Shown here piece after piece: positions 1 through 13,617 of a DNA stretch of 64,000 bases. The notes beneath the pieces are model-generated. The model did not search any database. It was not told where the DNA came from and saw only the letters and a program-made list of their open reading frames with translations. This DNA comes from Symsagittifera roscoffensis (lineage: Eukaryota > Xenacoelomorpha > Acoela > Convolutidae). The stretch is taken from positions 21,001 to 85,000 of the forward strand of contig NW_026971219.1 of NCBI RefSeq assembly GCF_963678635.1. The letters run 5' to 3'. Numbering within the stretch: position 1 is the first letter of the stretch; the number at the start of each line of letters is the position of its first letter. The position numbers and the translations under genes are program-made.

Positions 1-342
1 TGGGTCTAAATTAGGATGCGGCGCGACCCTTGGCGCGACTTTTAGCCAGATTTTCCAGACGTTATGTCCAGACTTTCCAGACTCAAACTCTCGGCGCGAT
101 TTTGCATTTTGGGTCTAAATCGCGATGCGGCGCGACTATTGGCGCGACCCATGTCCAGACTTTCCAGACCTTATGTCTCGACTTTCCAGACTCAAACGCT
201 CGGCGCGACTCTGCAATTTGGATCTAAATCCGGATGCAGCGCAAACCTTGGCGCGACTCATGTCCAGACTTCCCAGACTTTATGTCCAGACTTTCCAAAA
301 TGAAACTCTCGGCGCGAGTGTGCAATTTGGATCTATATCCGG

Positions 343-2951
343 ATGCGGCGCGACCCTTGGCGCGATTTTTGTCCAGACTTTTCAGACTTTATGTCCAGAC
401 TTTCCAGAACGAAACTCTCGACGCGATCATGCATTTTGATTGTAAATTCGAATGCGGCGCCACCCTTGGCGCTACTCATGTCCAGACATTCCAGACCTTA
501 TATCCAGATTTTCCAGACTGAATCTCTCGGCACGACTGTGCAATTTGGATCTATATCCGGATGCAGCGCGACCCTTGGCGCGATTCTTGTATAGACTTTC
601 CAGACCTTATGACAAGACTTTCAAGATTCAAACTCTCGGCGCGACTAAGCCATTTGGATCTATATCCGGATGCGGTGCGACCCTTGGCGCGTGATTCATG
701 TCCAGACTTTCCAGACCTTATGACAAGACTTTCAAGATTCAAACTCTCGGAGCGACTATGCAATTTGGGTCTAAATCCGAATGCGGCGCGACCCTTGGTG
801 CGACTCATGTCCAGACTTTCCAGACCTTATTCCAGACTTTCCCAACTCAAACTCTCGGCGCGAATCTGCAGTTTGGGTCTAAATCCGGATGCGACGCGAC
901 CCTTGGCGCGATTTTTGTCCAGACTTTTCAGACTTTATGACAAGACTTTCAAGGTTGAAACTCTCGGCGCGACTCTGCAATTTGGGTCTAAATCCGGATG
1001 CGGAGCGACCCTTGACGTGGTTTTTGTCCAGACTTTCCAAATCTTATGACAAGACTTTCCAGACTCAAGCTCTTGGCGCGAATCTGCATTTTTTGGGTCT
1101 AAAACTGGAAGCGGCGCAACCCTTGGCGCGAATCATGTCCAGACTTTCCAGACCTTATGTCCAGACTTTCCCAACTCAAACTCTCGGCGCGAATCTGCAA
1201 ATTGGGTCTAAATCATGATGCGGCGCGACCCTTGGCGCGACTTTTAGCCAGATTTTCCAGACCTTATGTCTCGACTTTCCAGACTCAAACGCTCGGCGCG
1301 ACTCTGCAATTTGGATCTAAATCCGGATGCAGCGCAACCCTTGGCGCGAATCATGTCCAGACTTTCCAGACCTTATGTCCAGACTTTCCCAACTCAAACT
1401 CTCGGCGCGAATCTGCAAATTGGGTCTAAATCATGATGCGGCGCGACCCTTGGCGCGACTTTTAGCCAGATTTTCCAGACGTTATGTCCAGACTTTCCAG
1501 ACTCAAACTCTCGGCGCGATTTTGCAATTTGGGTCTAAATCGCGATGCGGCGCGACTATTGGCGCGACCCATGTCCAGACTTTCCAGACCTTATGTCTCG
1601 ACTTTCCAGACTCAAACGCTCGGCGCGACTCTGCAATTTGGATCTAAATCCGGATGCAGCGCAACCCTTGGCGCGACTCATGTCCAGACTTTCCAGACCT
1701 TATGTCCAGAATTTCCAGACTCGAACTCTTGGCGCGAATCTGCAGTTTGGGTCTAAAACTGGATGCGGCGCGACCCTTGGCGCGATTTTTGTCCAGACTT
1801 TTCAGACTTTATGACAAGATTTTCAAGGTTGAAACTCTCGGCGAGACTCTGCAATTTGGGTCTAAATCCGGATGCGGCGAGACCCTTGGCGCGACTCATG
1901 TCCACACTTTCCAGACCTTATTCCAGACTTTCCCAACTCAAACTCTCGGCGCGAATCTGCAGTTTGGGTCTAAAGCCGGATGCGGTGCGACCCTTGGCGC
2001 GATTTTTGTCCAGACTTTTCAGACTTTATGACAAGACTCTCAAGAATGAAACTCTCGGCGCGACTCTGCAGTTTGGGTCTAAATCCGGATGCGGCGCGAC
2101 CCTTGACGCGATTCTTGTCCAGACTTTCCAGATCTTATGACAAGACTTTCCAGACTCAAGCTCTTGGCGCGACTCTGCAATTTGGGTCTAAATCCGGATG
2201 CGGCGAGACCCTTGGCGCGACTCATGTCCACACTTTCCAGACCTTATTCCAGACTTTCCCAACTCAAACTCTCGGCGCGAATCTGCAGTTTGGGTCTAAA
2301 TCCGGATGCGGTGCGACCCTTGGCGCGATTTTTGTCCAGATTTTTCAGACTTTATGACAAGACTCTCAAGAACGAAACTCTCGGCGCGAATCTGCAGTTT
2401 GGGTCTAAATCCGGATGCGGTGCGACCCTTGGCGCGATTTTTGTCCAGACTTTTCAGACTTTATGACAAGACTCTCAAGAATGAAACTCTTGGCGCGAAT
2501 CTGCAGTTTGGGTCTAAAACTGGATGCGGCGCGACCCTTGGCGCGATTTTTGTCCAGACTTTTCAGACTTTATGTCCAGACTTTCCAAAATTAAACTCTC
2601 GGCGCGATCATGCATTTTGATTGTAAATTCGAATGCGGCGCCACCCTTGGCGCTACTCATGTCGAGACATTCCAGACCTTATATCCAGATTTTCCAGACT
2701 GAATCTCTCGGCACGACTGTGCAATTTGGATCTATATCCGGATGCAGCGCGACCCTTGGCGCGATTCTTGTATAGACTTTTCAGACCTTATGACAAGACT
2801 TTCAAGATTCAAACTCTCGGCGCGACTAAGCCGTTTGGATCTATATCCGGATGCGGTGCGACCCTTGGCGCATGATTCATGTCCAGACTTTCCAGACCTT
2901 ATGACAAGACTTTCAAGATTCAAACTCTCGGAGCGACTATGCAATTCGGTC
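343..2951 (+). repeat. Duplicated satellite segment, 2181-bp spacing
   Basis: The monomers at 343-770 recur almost unchanged at 2524-2951, an offset of 2181 bp (about 20 monomers). The shared run includes rare variants: a GATTGTAAATTCG motif, a GATCTATATCC motif and a GTATAGAC motif. Beyond the shared run the offset falls to 2072 and then 1854 bp, so monomers were lost in the second copy. The intervening monomers are mostly of two kinds, one with TGACAAGACTTTCAAG in the middle and one with TTAGCCAGATTTTCC. Confidence 0.75.
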
Positions 2952-3833
2952 TAAATCCGAATGCGGCGCGACCCTTGGCGCGATTTTTGTCCAGACTTTT
3001 CAGACTTTATGACAAGACTTTCAAGGTTGAAACTCTCGGCGCGACTCTGCAATTTGGGTCTAAATCCGGATGCGGCGCGACTCTTGACGCGGTTTTTGTC
3101 CAGACTTTCCAGATCTTATGACAAGACTTTCCAGACTCAAGCTCTTGGCGCGAATCTGCATTTTTTGGGTCTAAAACTGGAAGCGGCGCAACCCTTGGCG
3201 CGACTCATGTCCAGACTTTCCAGACCTTATGTCCAGACTTTTCCAACTCAAACTCTCGGCGCGAATCTGCAAATTGGGTCTAAATCAGGATGCGGCGCGA
3301 CCCTTGGCGCGACTTTTAGCCAGATTTTCCAGACCTTATGTCCAGACTTTCCAGACTCAAACTCTCAGCGCGATTTTGCAATTTGGGTCTAAATCGCGAT
3401 GCGGCGCGACTATTGGCGCAACCCATGTCCAGACTTTCCAGACCTTATATCTCGACTTTCCAGACTCAAACGCTCGGCGCGACTCTGCAATTTGGATCTA
3501 AATCCGGATGCAGCCCAACCCCTGGCGCGACTCATGTCCAGACTTTCCAGACCTTATGTCCAGAATTCCCAGATTCAAACTCTTGGCGCGAATCTGCAGT
3601 TTGGGTCTAAATCTGGATGCGGCGCGACCCTTGGCGCGATTTTTGTCCAAACTTTTCAGACTTTATGACAAGACTTTCAAGGTTGAAACTCTCGGCGCGA
3701 CTCTGCAATTTGGGTCTAAATCCGGATGCGGCGAGACCCTTGGCGCGACTCATGTCCAGACTTTCCAGACCTTATTCCAGACTTTCCCAACTCAAACTCT
3801 CGGCGCAAATCTGCAATTTGGGTCTAAATCCGG

Positions 3834-6800
3834 ATGCGGCGCGACCCTTGGCGCGATTTTTGTCCAGACTTTTCAGACTTTATGACAAGACTTTCAAGGT
3901 TGAAACTCTCGGCGCGACTCTGCAATTTGGGTCTAAATTCGGATGCGGCGCGACCCTTGACGCGATTTTTGTCCAGACTTTCCAGATCTTATGACAAGAC
4001 TTTCCAGAATCAAGCTCTTGGCGCGAATCTGCATTTTTTGGGTCTAAAACTGGAAGCGGAGCAACCCTTGGCGCGACTCATGTCCAGACATTCCAGACCT
4101 TATGTCCAGACTTTCCAGACTCAAACTCTTGGCGAGAATCTGCAAATTGGGTCTAAATCAGGATGCGGCGCTACCCTTGGCGCGACTTTTAGCCAGATTT
4201 TCCAGACCTTATGTCCAGACTTTCCAGACTCAAACTCTCGGCGCGATTTTGCAATTTGGGTCTAAATCGCGATGCGGCGCGACTATTGGCGTGACCCATG
4301 TCCAGACTTTCCAGACCTTATGTCTCGATTTTGCAGACTCAAACGCTCGGCGCGACTCTGCAATTTGGATCTAATTCCGGATGCAGCGCAACCTTTGGCG
4401 CGACTCATGCCCAGACTTCCCAGACCTTATGTCCAGACTTTCCAGACTGAAACTATTGGCGCGAATCTGCAATTTGGGTCTAAATCAGGATACAGCGCGA
4501 ACATTGGCGCGATTCATGTCCAGACTTTTCAGACCTTAGGTGCAGACCTTTCCAGACTCAGACTATTGACGCGAATCTGCATTTTTTGGTTCTAAATCAG
4601 GATGCGGCGCGATCCATGGCGCGACTCATGTCCAGACCTTCCAGACTCAAATTCTCGGCGCGAGTCTGCAATTTGGGTCTAAATCCGGATGCCGCGCGGC
4701 CCGTGGCGCTATTCATGTCCCGACTTTCCAGACCTTATGACAAGTCTTTCAAGGTTGAAACTCTCGGCGCGACTCTGCAATTTGGGTCTAAATCCGGATG
4801 CGGCGAGACCCTTGGCGCGACTCATGTCCAGACTTTCCAGACCTTATTCCAGACTTTCCCAACTCAAACTCTCGGCGCAAATCTGCAGTTTGGGTCTAAA
4901 TCCGGATGCGGCGCGACCCTTGGCGCGATTTTTGTCCAGACTTTTCAGACTTTATGACAAGACTTTCAAGGTTGAAACTCTCGGCGCGACTCTGCAATTT
5001 GGGTCTAAATCCGGATGCGGCGCGACCCTTGACGCGATTCTTGTCCAGACTTTCCAGATCTTATGACAAGACTTTCCAGAATCAAGCTCTTGGCGCGAAT
5101 CTGCATTTTTTGGGTCTAAAACTGGAAGCGGAGCAACCCTTGGCGCGACTCATGTCCAGACATTCCAGACCTTATGTCCAGACTTTCCAGACTCAAACTC
5201 TTGGCGAGAATCTGCAAATTGGGTCTAAATCAGGATGCGGCGCTACCCTTGGCGCGACTTTTAGCCAGATTTTCCAGACCTTATGTCCAGACTTTCCAGA
5301 CTCAAACTCTCGGCGCGATTTTGCAATTTGGGTCTAAATCGCGATGCGGCGCGACTATTGGCGTGACCCATGTCCAGACTTTCCAGACCTTATATCTCGA
5401 TTTTGCAGACTCAAACGCTCGGCGCGACTCTGCAATTTGGATCTAAATCCGGATGCAGCGCAACCTTTGGCGCGACTCATGCCCAGACTTCCCAGACCTT
5501 ATGTCCAGACTTTCCAGACTGAAACCCTTGGCGCGACTCATGTCCAGACATTCCAGACCTTATGTCCAGACTTTCCAGACTCAAACTCTTGGCGAGAATC
5601 TGCAATTTGGGTCTAAATCAGGATGCGGCGCTACCCTTGGCGCGACTTTTAGCCAGATTTTCCAGACCTTATGTCCAGACTTTCCAGACTCAAACTCTCG
5701 GCGCGATTTTGCAATTTGGGTCTAAATCGCGATGCGGCGCGACTATTGGCGTGACTCATGTCCAGACTTTCCAGACCTTATGTCTCAATTTTGCAGACTC
5801 AAACTCTTGGCGAGAATCTGCAAATTGGGTCTAAATCAGGATGCGGCGCTACCCTTGGCGCGACTTTTAGCCAGATTTTCCAGACCTTATGTCCAGACTT
5901 TCCAGACTCAAACTCTCGGCGCGATTTTGCAATTTGGGTCTAAATCGCGATGCGGCTCCACTATTGGCGTGACTCATGTCCAGACTTCCCAGACCTTATG
6001 TCCAGACTTTCCAGACTGAAACTCTTGGCGCGAATCTGCAATTTGGGTCTAAATCAGGATACAGCGCGAACATTGGCGCGATTCATGTCCAGACTTTTCA
6101 GACCTTAGGTGCAGACCTTTCCAGACTCAGACTATTGACGCGAATCTGCATTTTTTGGTTCTAAATCAGGATGCGGCGCGATCCATCGCGCGACTCATGT
6201 CCAGACCTTCCAGACTCAAATTCTCGGCGCGAGTCTGCAATTTGGGTCTAAATCCGGATGCCGCGCGGCCCGTGGCGCTATTCATGTCCCGACTTTCCAG
6301 ACCTTATGACAAGTCTTTCAAGGTTGAAACTCTCGGCGCGACTTGCAATTTGGGTCTAAATCCGGATGCGGCGAGACCCTTGGCGCGACTCATGTCCAGA
6401 CTTTCCAGACCTTATTCCAGACTTTCCCAACTCAAACTCTCGGCGCAAATCTGCAGTTTGGGTCTAAATCCGGATGCGGCGCGACCCTTGGCGCGATTTT
6501 TGTCCAGACTTTTCAGACTTTATGACAAGACTTTCAAGGTTGAAACTCTCGGCGCGACTCTGCAATTTGGGTCTAAATCCGGATGCGGCGCGACCCTTGA
6601 CGCGATTCTTGTCCAGACTTTCCAGATCTTATGACAAGACTTTCCAGAATCAAGCTCTTGGCGCGAATCTGCATTTTTTGGGTCTAAAACTGGAAGCGGA
6701 GCAACCCTTGGTGCGACTCATGTCCAGACATTCCAGACTCAAACTCTTGGCGAGAATCTGCAAATTGGGTCTAAATCAGGATGCGGCGCTACCCTTGGCG

Positions 6801-7213
6801 CGACTTTTAGCCAGATTTTCCAGACTTTATGTCCAGACTTTCCAGACTCAAACTCTCGGCGCGATTTTGCAATTTGGGTCTAAATCGCGATGCGGCGCGA
6901 CTATTGGCGTGACCCATGTCCAGACTTTCCAGACCTTATGTCTCGATTTTGCAGACTCAAACGCTCGGCGCGACTCTGCAATTTGGATCTAAATCCGGAT
7001 GCAGCGCAACCTTTGGCGCGACTCATGCCCAGACTTCCCAGACCTTATGTCCAGACTTTCCAGACTGAAACTCTTGGCGCGAATCTGCAATTTGGGTCTA
7101 AATCAGGATACAGCGCGAACATTGGCGCGATTCATGTCCAGACTTTTCAGACCTTAGGTGCAGACGTTTCCAGACTCAGACTATTGACGCGAATCTGCCT
7201 TTTTTGGTTCTAA
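3834..7213 (+). repeat. Higher-order satellite repeat, 1072-bp unit and derivatives
   Basis: The block at 3834-4905 is repeated from 4906 with an offset of 1072 bp (markers at 4102/5174 and 4272/5344). A marker monomer with GGTTCTAAATCAGGATGCGG appears at about 4586, 6155, 7204 and 7621, so the later spacings are irregular (1569, 1049 and 417 bp). Rare features shared by the copies include GAGAATCTGCAAATTGG and CGTGGCGCTATTCATG. The irregular spacing fits repeated unequal exchange with gains and losses of one to several monomers. Confidence 0.75.
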
Positions 7214-9570
7214 ATCAGGATGCGGCGCGATCCATTGCGCGACTCATGTCCAGACCTTCCAGACTCAAATTCTCGGCGCGAGTCTGCAATTTGGGTCTAA
7301 ATCCGGATGCCGCGCGGCCCGTGGCGCTATTCATGTCCCGACTTTCCAGACCTTATGACAAGTCTTTCAAGATTCAAACACTCGGCGCGATTATGCCATT
7401 TGGGTCTAAATCCGGATGCAGCGCGACCCTTGGCGCGACTTTTAGCCAGATTTCCCAGACCTTATGTCCAGACTTTCCAGACTCAAACTCTTGGCGCGAA
7501 TCTGCAATTTGGGTCTAAATCAGGATACAGCGCGAACATTGGCGCGATTCATGTCCAGACTTTTCAGACCTTAGGTGCAGACCTTTCCAGACTCAGACTA
7601 TTGACGCGAATCTGCATTTTTTGGTTCTAAATCAGGATGCGGCGCGATCCATCGCGCGACTCATGTCCAGACCTTCCAGACTCAAATTCTCGGCGAGAAT
7701 CTGCAAATTGGGTCTAAATCAGGATGCGGCGCGACCCTTGGCGCGACTTTTAGCCAGATTTCCCAGACCTTATGTCCAGACTTTCAAGACTCAAACTCTC
7801 GGCGCGATTTTGCAATTTGGGTCTATATCCGGATGCGGCGCGACCCTTGGAGAGACTCATGTCCAGACATTAAATATAATTTGTCCAGACCTTCTAGACT
7901 AAAATTCTCGGCGCGACTCTGCAATTTGGGTCTAAATCCGGATACCGCGCGGCCCGTGACGCGATTCATGTCCAGACCTTCGAGACCTTATGACAAGACT
8001 TTCAAGATTCAAACTCTCGGCGCGACTATGCCATTTGGGTCTAAATCTAGATGCGGCGCGACCCTTGGCGCGACTCATTTTAAGATTTTCCAGACCTTAT
8101 GTCCAGACTTTCCAGACTCAAAATCTTGGCGAGAATCTGCAAATTGGGTCTAAATCAGGATGCGGCGTGACCCTTGGCGCGAATTTTAGCCAGATTTTCC
8201 AGACCTTATGTCCAGACTTTCCAGACTCAAACTCTCGGCGCGATTTTGCATTTTGGGTCTAAATCGCGATGCGGCGCGACTATTGGCGTGACCCATGTCC
8301 AGACTTTCCAGACCTTATGTCCAGACTTTCCAGACTCAAACTCTTGGCGCGAATCTGCAATTTGGGTCTAAATCAGGATAAATCGCGAACATTGGCGCGA
8401 TTCATGTCCAGACTTTCCAGACCTTATGTCTAGATTTTCCAGACTCAAACTGTTGGCGCGACTCTGCAATTTGGGTCTAAATCCGGATGCCGCGCGGCCC
8501 GTGGCGCGATTCATGTCCCGACTTTCCAGACCTTATGACAAGTCTTTCAAGATTCAAACACTCGGCGCGATTATGCCATTTGGGTCTAAATCCGGAGGCA
8601 GCGCAACCCTTGGCGCGACTCATGTCCAGACTTTCCAGACCTTATGTCCAGATTTTCCAGACTCAAACTGTTGGCGCGACTCTGCAAATTGGGTCTAAAT
8701 CAGGATGCGGCGTGACCCTTGGCGCGACTTTTAGCCAGATTTTCCAGACCTTATGTCCAGACTTTCCAGACTCAAACTCTCGGCGCGATTTTGCATTTTG
8801 GGTCTAAATCGCGATGCGGCGCGACTATTGGCGTGACCCATGTCCAGACTTTCCAGACCTTATGTCCAGACTTTCCAGACTCAAACTCTTGGCGCGAATC
8901 TGCAATTTGGGTCTAAATCAGGATACATCGCGAACATTGGCGCGATTCATGTCCAGACTTTCCAGACCTTATGTCCAGACTTTCCCGACTCGAACTCTTG
9001 GCGCGAATCTGCAATTTGGGTCTAAATCAGGATACATCGCGAACATTGGCGCGATTCATGTCCAGACTTTCCAGACCTTATGTCCAGATTTTCCAGACTC
9101 AAACTGTTGGCGCGACTCTGCAATTTGGGTCTAAATCCGGATGCCGCGCGGCCCGTGGCGCGATTCATGTCCCGACTTTCCAGACCTTATGACAAGTCTT
9201 TCAAGATTCAAACACTCGGCGCGATTATGCCATTTGGGTCTAAATCCGGATGCAGCACAACCCTTGGCGCGACTCATGTCCAGACTTTCCAGACCTTATG
9301 TCCAGACTTTCCAGACTCAAACTCTCGGCGCGACTCTGCAATTTGGGTCTAAATCCGGATACCGCGCGGCCCGTGACGCGATTCATGTCCAGACCTTCGA
9401 GACCTTATGACAAGACTTTCAAGATTCAAACTTTCGGCGCGACTATGCCATTTGGGTCTAAATCTAGATGCGGCGCGACCCTTGGGGCGACTCATTTTAA
9501 GATTTTCCAGACCTTATGTCCAGACTTTCCAGACTCAAAATCTTGGCGAGAATCTGCAAATTGGGTCTAA
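7204..9570 (+). repeat. Satellite sub-block with 545-, 654- and 1417-bp spacings
   Basis: Near-identical runs recur at whole multiples of the monomer: 8174 and 8719 (545 bp, five monomers), 8426 and 9080 (654 bp, six monomers), and 7990 and 9407 (1417 bp, 13 monomers). One unusual monomer near 7862 carries TTAAATATAATTTGTCC in place of the usual TTCCAGACC run. The same variant (TTAAATACA) reappears at about 15,290, 18,350, 19,210 and 19,460, tying distant parts of the array together. Confidence 0.7.
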
Positions 9571-9758
9571 ATCAGGATGCGGCGCAACTATTGGCGTGAC
9601 CATGTCCAGACTTTCCAGACCTTATGTCCAGACTTTCCAGACTCAAACTCTCGGCGCGATTTTGCATTTTGGGTCTAAATCGCGATGCGGCGCGACTATT
9701 GGCGTGACCATGTCCAGACTTTCCAGACCTTATCTCCAGATTTTCCAGACTCAAACTG

Positions 9759-12740
9759 TTGGCGCGACTCTGCAATTTGGGTCTAAATCCGGATGCGGCG
9801 CAATACTTGGCGCGACTCTGTTCAGACTTTCCAGAATTTAGGTGCAGACCTTTCCAGACTCGGACTCTTGACCCGAATCTGCATTTTTTGGTTCTAAATC
9901 AGGATGCGGCGCGAGCCATCGCGCGACTCATGTCCAGACATTCCAGACCTTTTGTCCAGACTTTCCAGACTTAAACTCTTGGCGCGAACCTGCAATTTGG
10001 GTCTAAATCAGGATACAGCGCGAACATTGGCGCGATTCATGTCCAGACTTTCCAGACCTTATGACAAGTCTTTCAAGATTCAAACACTCGGCGCGATTAT
10101 GCCATTTCGGTCTAAATCCGGATGCAGCGCAACCCTTGGCTTGACTCATGTCCAGACTTTCCAGACCTTATGCCCAGACTTTCCAGACTTAAACTCTTGG
10201 CGCGAACCTGCAATTTGGGTCTAAATCAGGATACAGTGCGAACATTGGCGCGATTCATGTCCAGACTTTCCAGACCTTATGTCCAGATTTTCCAGACTCA
10301 AACTGTTGGCGCGACTCTGCAATTTGGGTCTAAATCCGGATGCGGCGCAATACTTGGCGCGACTCTGTTCAGACTTTCCAGAATTTAGGTGCAGACCTTT
10401 CCAGACTCGGGCTCTTGACCCGAATCTGCATTTTTTGGTTCTAAATCAGGATGCGGCGCGAGCCATCGCGCGACTCATGTCCAGACATTCCAGACCTTTT
10501 GTCCAGACTTTCCAGACTCAAACACTCGGTGCGATCATGCAATTTAGTTGTAAATCCGAATACCGCGCCACCCTTGGCGCGACTCATGTCTAGACATTCC
10601 AGACCGTTTGTCCAGACTTTCCAGACTCAAATTCTCGGCGCGACTCTACAATTTGGGTCTAAATCCGGATGCGGCGCGGCCCTTGGCGCGATTCATGTCC
10701 AGACTTTCCAGACTTTATGACAAGACTTTCAAGTTTCAAACTCTCGGCACGAAAATGCCATTTGTGTCTAAATCCTGATGGGGCGCGACCCCTGGCGCGA
10801 CTCATGTTCAGACGTTCCAGATCTTTTGTCCGCACTCTCCAGACTTAAACTCTTGGCTCAATTCTGTAATTTGGGTCTAAGACTAGATGCCGCGCGACCC
10901 TTGGCGCGACTCATGTCCATATTTTCCCGACCTTTTGTCCAGACTTTCCAGACTCAAACTCTCGGCGCGACTCTGCAATTTTGGTCTAAATCCGGATGCG
11001 GCGCAATACTTGGCGCGACTCTGTCCAGACTTTCCAGACTTTAGATGCAGACCTTTCCAGACTCGGACTCTTGACCCGAATCTGCATTTTTTGGTTCTAA
11101 ATCAGGATGCGGCGCGATCCATCGCGCCACTCATGTCCAGACATTCCAGACCTTTTGTCCAGACTTTCCAGACTCAAACACTCGGTGCGATCATGCAATT
11201 TAGTTTTAAATCCGAATGCGGCGCCACCCTTGGCGCGACTCATTTCCAGACATTCCAGACCGTTTATCCAGACTTTCCAGACTCAAACTCTCGGCGCGAC
11301 TCTACAATTTGGGTCTAAATCCGTATGCGGCGCGGCCCTTGGCGCGATTCATGTCCAGACCTTCCAGACTTTATGACAAGACGTTCAAGTTTCAAACTCT
11401 CGGCACGAAAATGCCATTTGTGTCTAAATCTTGATGGGGCGCGACCCCTGGCGCGACTCATGTTCAGACGTTCCAGATCTTTTGTCCGCACTTTCCAGAC
11501 TTAAACTCTTGGCTCAATTCTGTAATTTGGGTCTAAAACTAGATGCCGCGCGACCCTTGGCGCGACTCATGTCCAGATTTTCCCGACCTTTTGTCCAGAC
11601 TTTCCAGACTCAAACTCTCGGCGCGACTCTGCAATTTTGGTCTAAATCCGGATGCGGCGCAATACTTGGCGCGACTCTGTCCAGATTTTCCAGACTTTAT
11701 GTCCAGACTTTCTAGAATGAATCTCTCGGTGCGACTATGCAATTTGAATTCAAATCCGAATGCGGCGCGACCCTTGGCGCGACTCGTGTCCAGACTTTCC
11801 AAATCCTATGTCCATACTTTCCAGACTCAAACACTCGGCTTGACTCTGCACTTTGGGTCTAAATCAGGATGCAGCGCGCTCCTTGGCGCGACTCATGTCC
11901 AGACATTCCAGACCTTTTGTCCAGATTTTCCAGACTCAAACTCTCGGCGCGACTCTTCCCTATTTGGTCTAAGTCCGTATGCGGCGCAATACTTGGCGCG
12001 ACTCTTGTCCACACTTTCCAGACTTTATGTCCAGACTTTCCAGAAGGAAACTCTCGGCGCGATCATGCAATTTGGTTGTAAATCCGAATGAGGCGCCACC
12101 CTTGGAGCTACTCATGTCCAGACATTCCAGACCTTATGTCCAAATTTTCCAGACTGAGTCTCTCGGCGCGACTATGCAATTTAGAACTAAATCCGAATGC
12201 GGCACGAACCTTGGCGCGACTCGTGTCCAGACTTTCCAGACCTTATGTCCATACTTTCCAGACTCCAACACTCGGCTTGACTCTGCACTCTGGGTCTAAA
12301 TCAGGATGCAGCGCGATCCTTGGCGCGACTCATGTCCAGACATTCCAGACCTTTTGTCCAGTTTTTCCAGACCCAAACTCTCGGCGCGACTCTGCAGTTT
12401 TGGTCTTAAAATCCAGATGCGGCGCAATACTTGGCGCGACTCTTGTCCACACTTTCCAGACTTTATGTCCAGACTTTCCCGAATGAAACTCTCGGCGCGA
12501 TCAAGCAATTTGGTTGTAAATCCGATTGAGGCGCCACCCTTGGCGCTACTCATGTCTAGACATTCCAGACCTTATGTCCAGAATTTCCAGACTGAATCTC
12601 TCGGCGCGTCTATGCAATTTAGATCTAAATCCGAATGCGGCGCGATCCTTGGCGCGACTCGTGTCCAGACTTTCCAGACCTTAGGTGCAGACCTTTCCAG
12701 ACTCAGACTCTTGACGCGAATCTGCATTTTTTGGTTCTAA
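9759..12740 (+). repeat. Satellite sub-block with 547- and 656-bp spacings
   Basis: A run marked by GGCGCAATACTTGGCGCG, GGTGCAGACCTTTCC and TTTTTTGGTTCTAAATCAGG occurs near 9800, 10,340 and 11,000 (offsets about 547 and 656 bp). A second marker pair is 10,887/11,543 (656 bp). Offsets are a few bases from exact multiples of 109 because single-monomer indels are present. A new mid-section, GACATTCCAGACCTTTTGTCC, becomes common from about 9.9 kb onward. Confidence 0.7.
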
Positions 12741-13617
12741 ATCAGGATGCGGCGCGATCCATCGCGCGACTCATGTCCAGACATTCCAGACCTTTTGTCC
12801 AGACTTTCCAGACTCAAACTCTCGGCGCGATCATGCAATTTAGTTGTAAGTCCGAATGCGGAGCCACCCTTGGCGCGACTCATGTCCAGACATTCGAGAC
12901 CTTATGACAAGACTTTCAAGATTCAAATTCTCGGCGCGACTATGCCATTTGGGTCTAAATTCAGATGCGGCGCGACCCTTGGCGCGACTCATTTTGAGAT
13001 TTTCCAGACCTTATGTCCAGACTTTCCAGACTCAAACTCTTGGCGCGACTCTGCCATTTGGGTCTAAATCCGGATGCGGCGCGACCCTTGGAGCGACTCA
13101 TGTCCAGACATTCCAGACATTTTGTTCAGACCCTCCAGAATCAAATTCTCGGCGCAACTCTGCTATTTTGGGTCTAAATCCGGATGCGGCGCGACCCTTG
13201 GCGTGATTCATTTTGGGATTTTCCAGACCTTATGTCCAGATTTTCCAGACCCAAACTCTCGCACGACTATGAAACTTGGATTAAATCAGTATGGGGAGCG
13301 ACCCTTGACGCAACTCATGTCCAGACACTCCAGATCTTTTGTCCCGACTTTCCAGACTCAAACTCTTGGCGCGACTCTGCACTTTAAGTCTAAATCCGGA
13401 TGCGGCGCGGCCCGTGGCGCGATTCATGTCCAGACTTTCGAGACCTTATGTTCAGACATTCCAGACTCAATCTCTTGGCGCGGCTCTGCAATTTGGGTCT
13501 AAATCCGGATGCGGCGCGACCCTCGGAGCGACTCATGTCCAGACAATCCAGACATTTTTTTCAGACCCTCCAGACTCAAATTCTCGGCGCGACTCTGCAT
13601 TTAGGGTCTAAATCCGG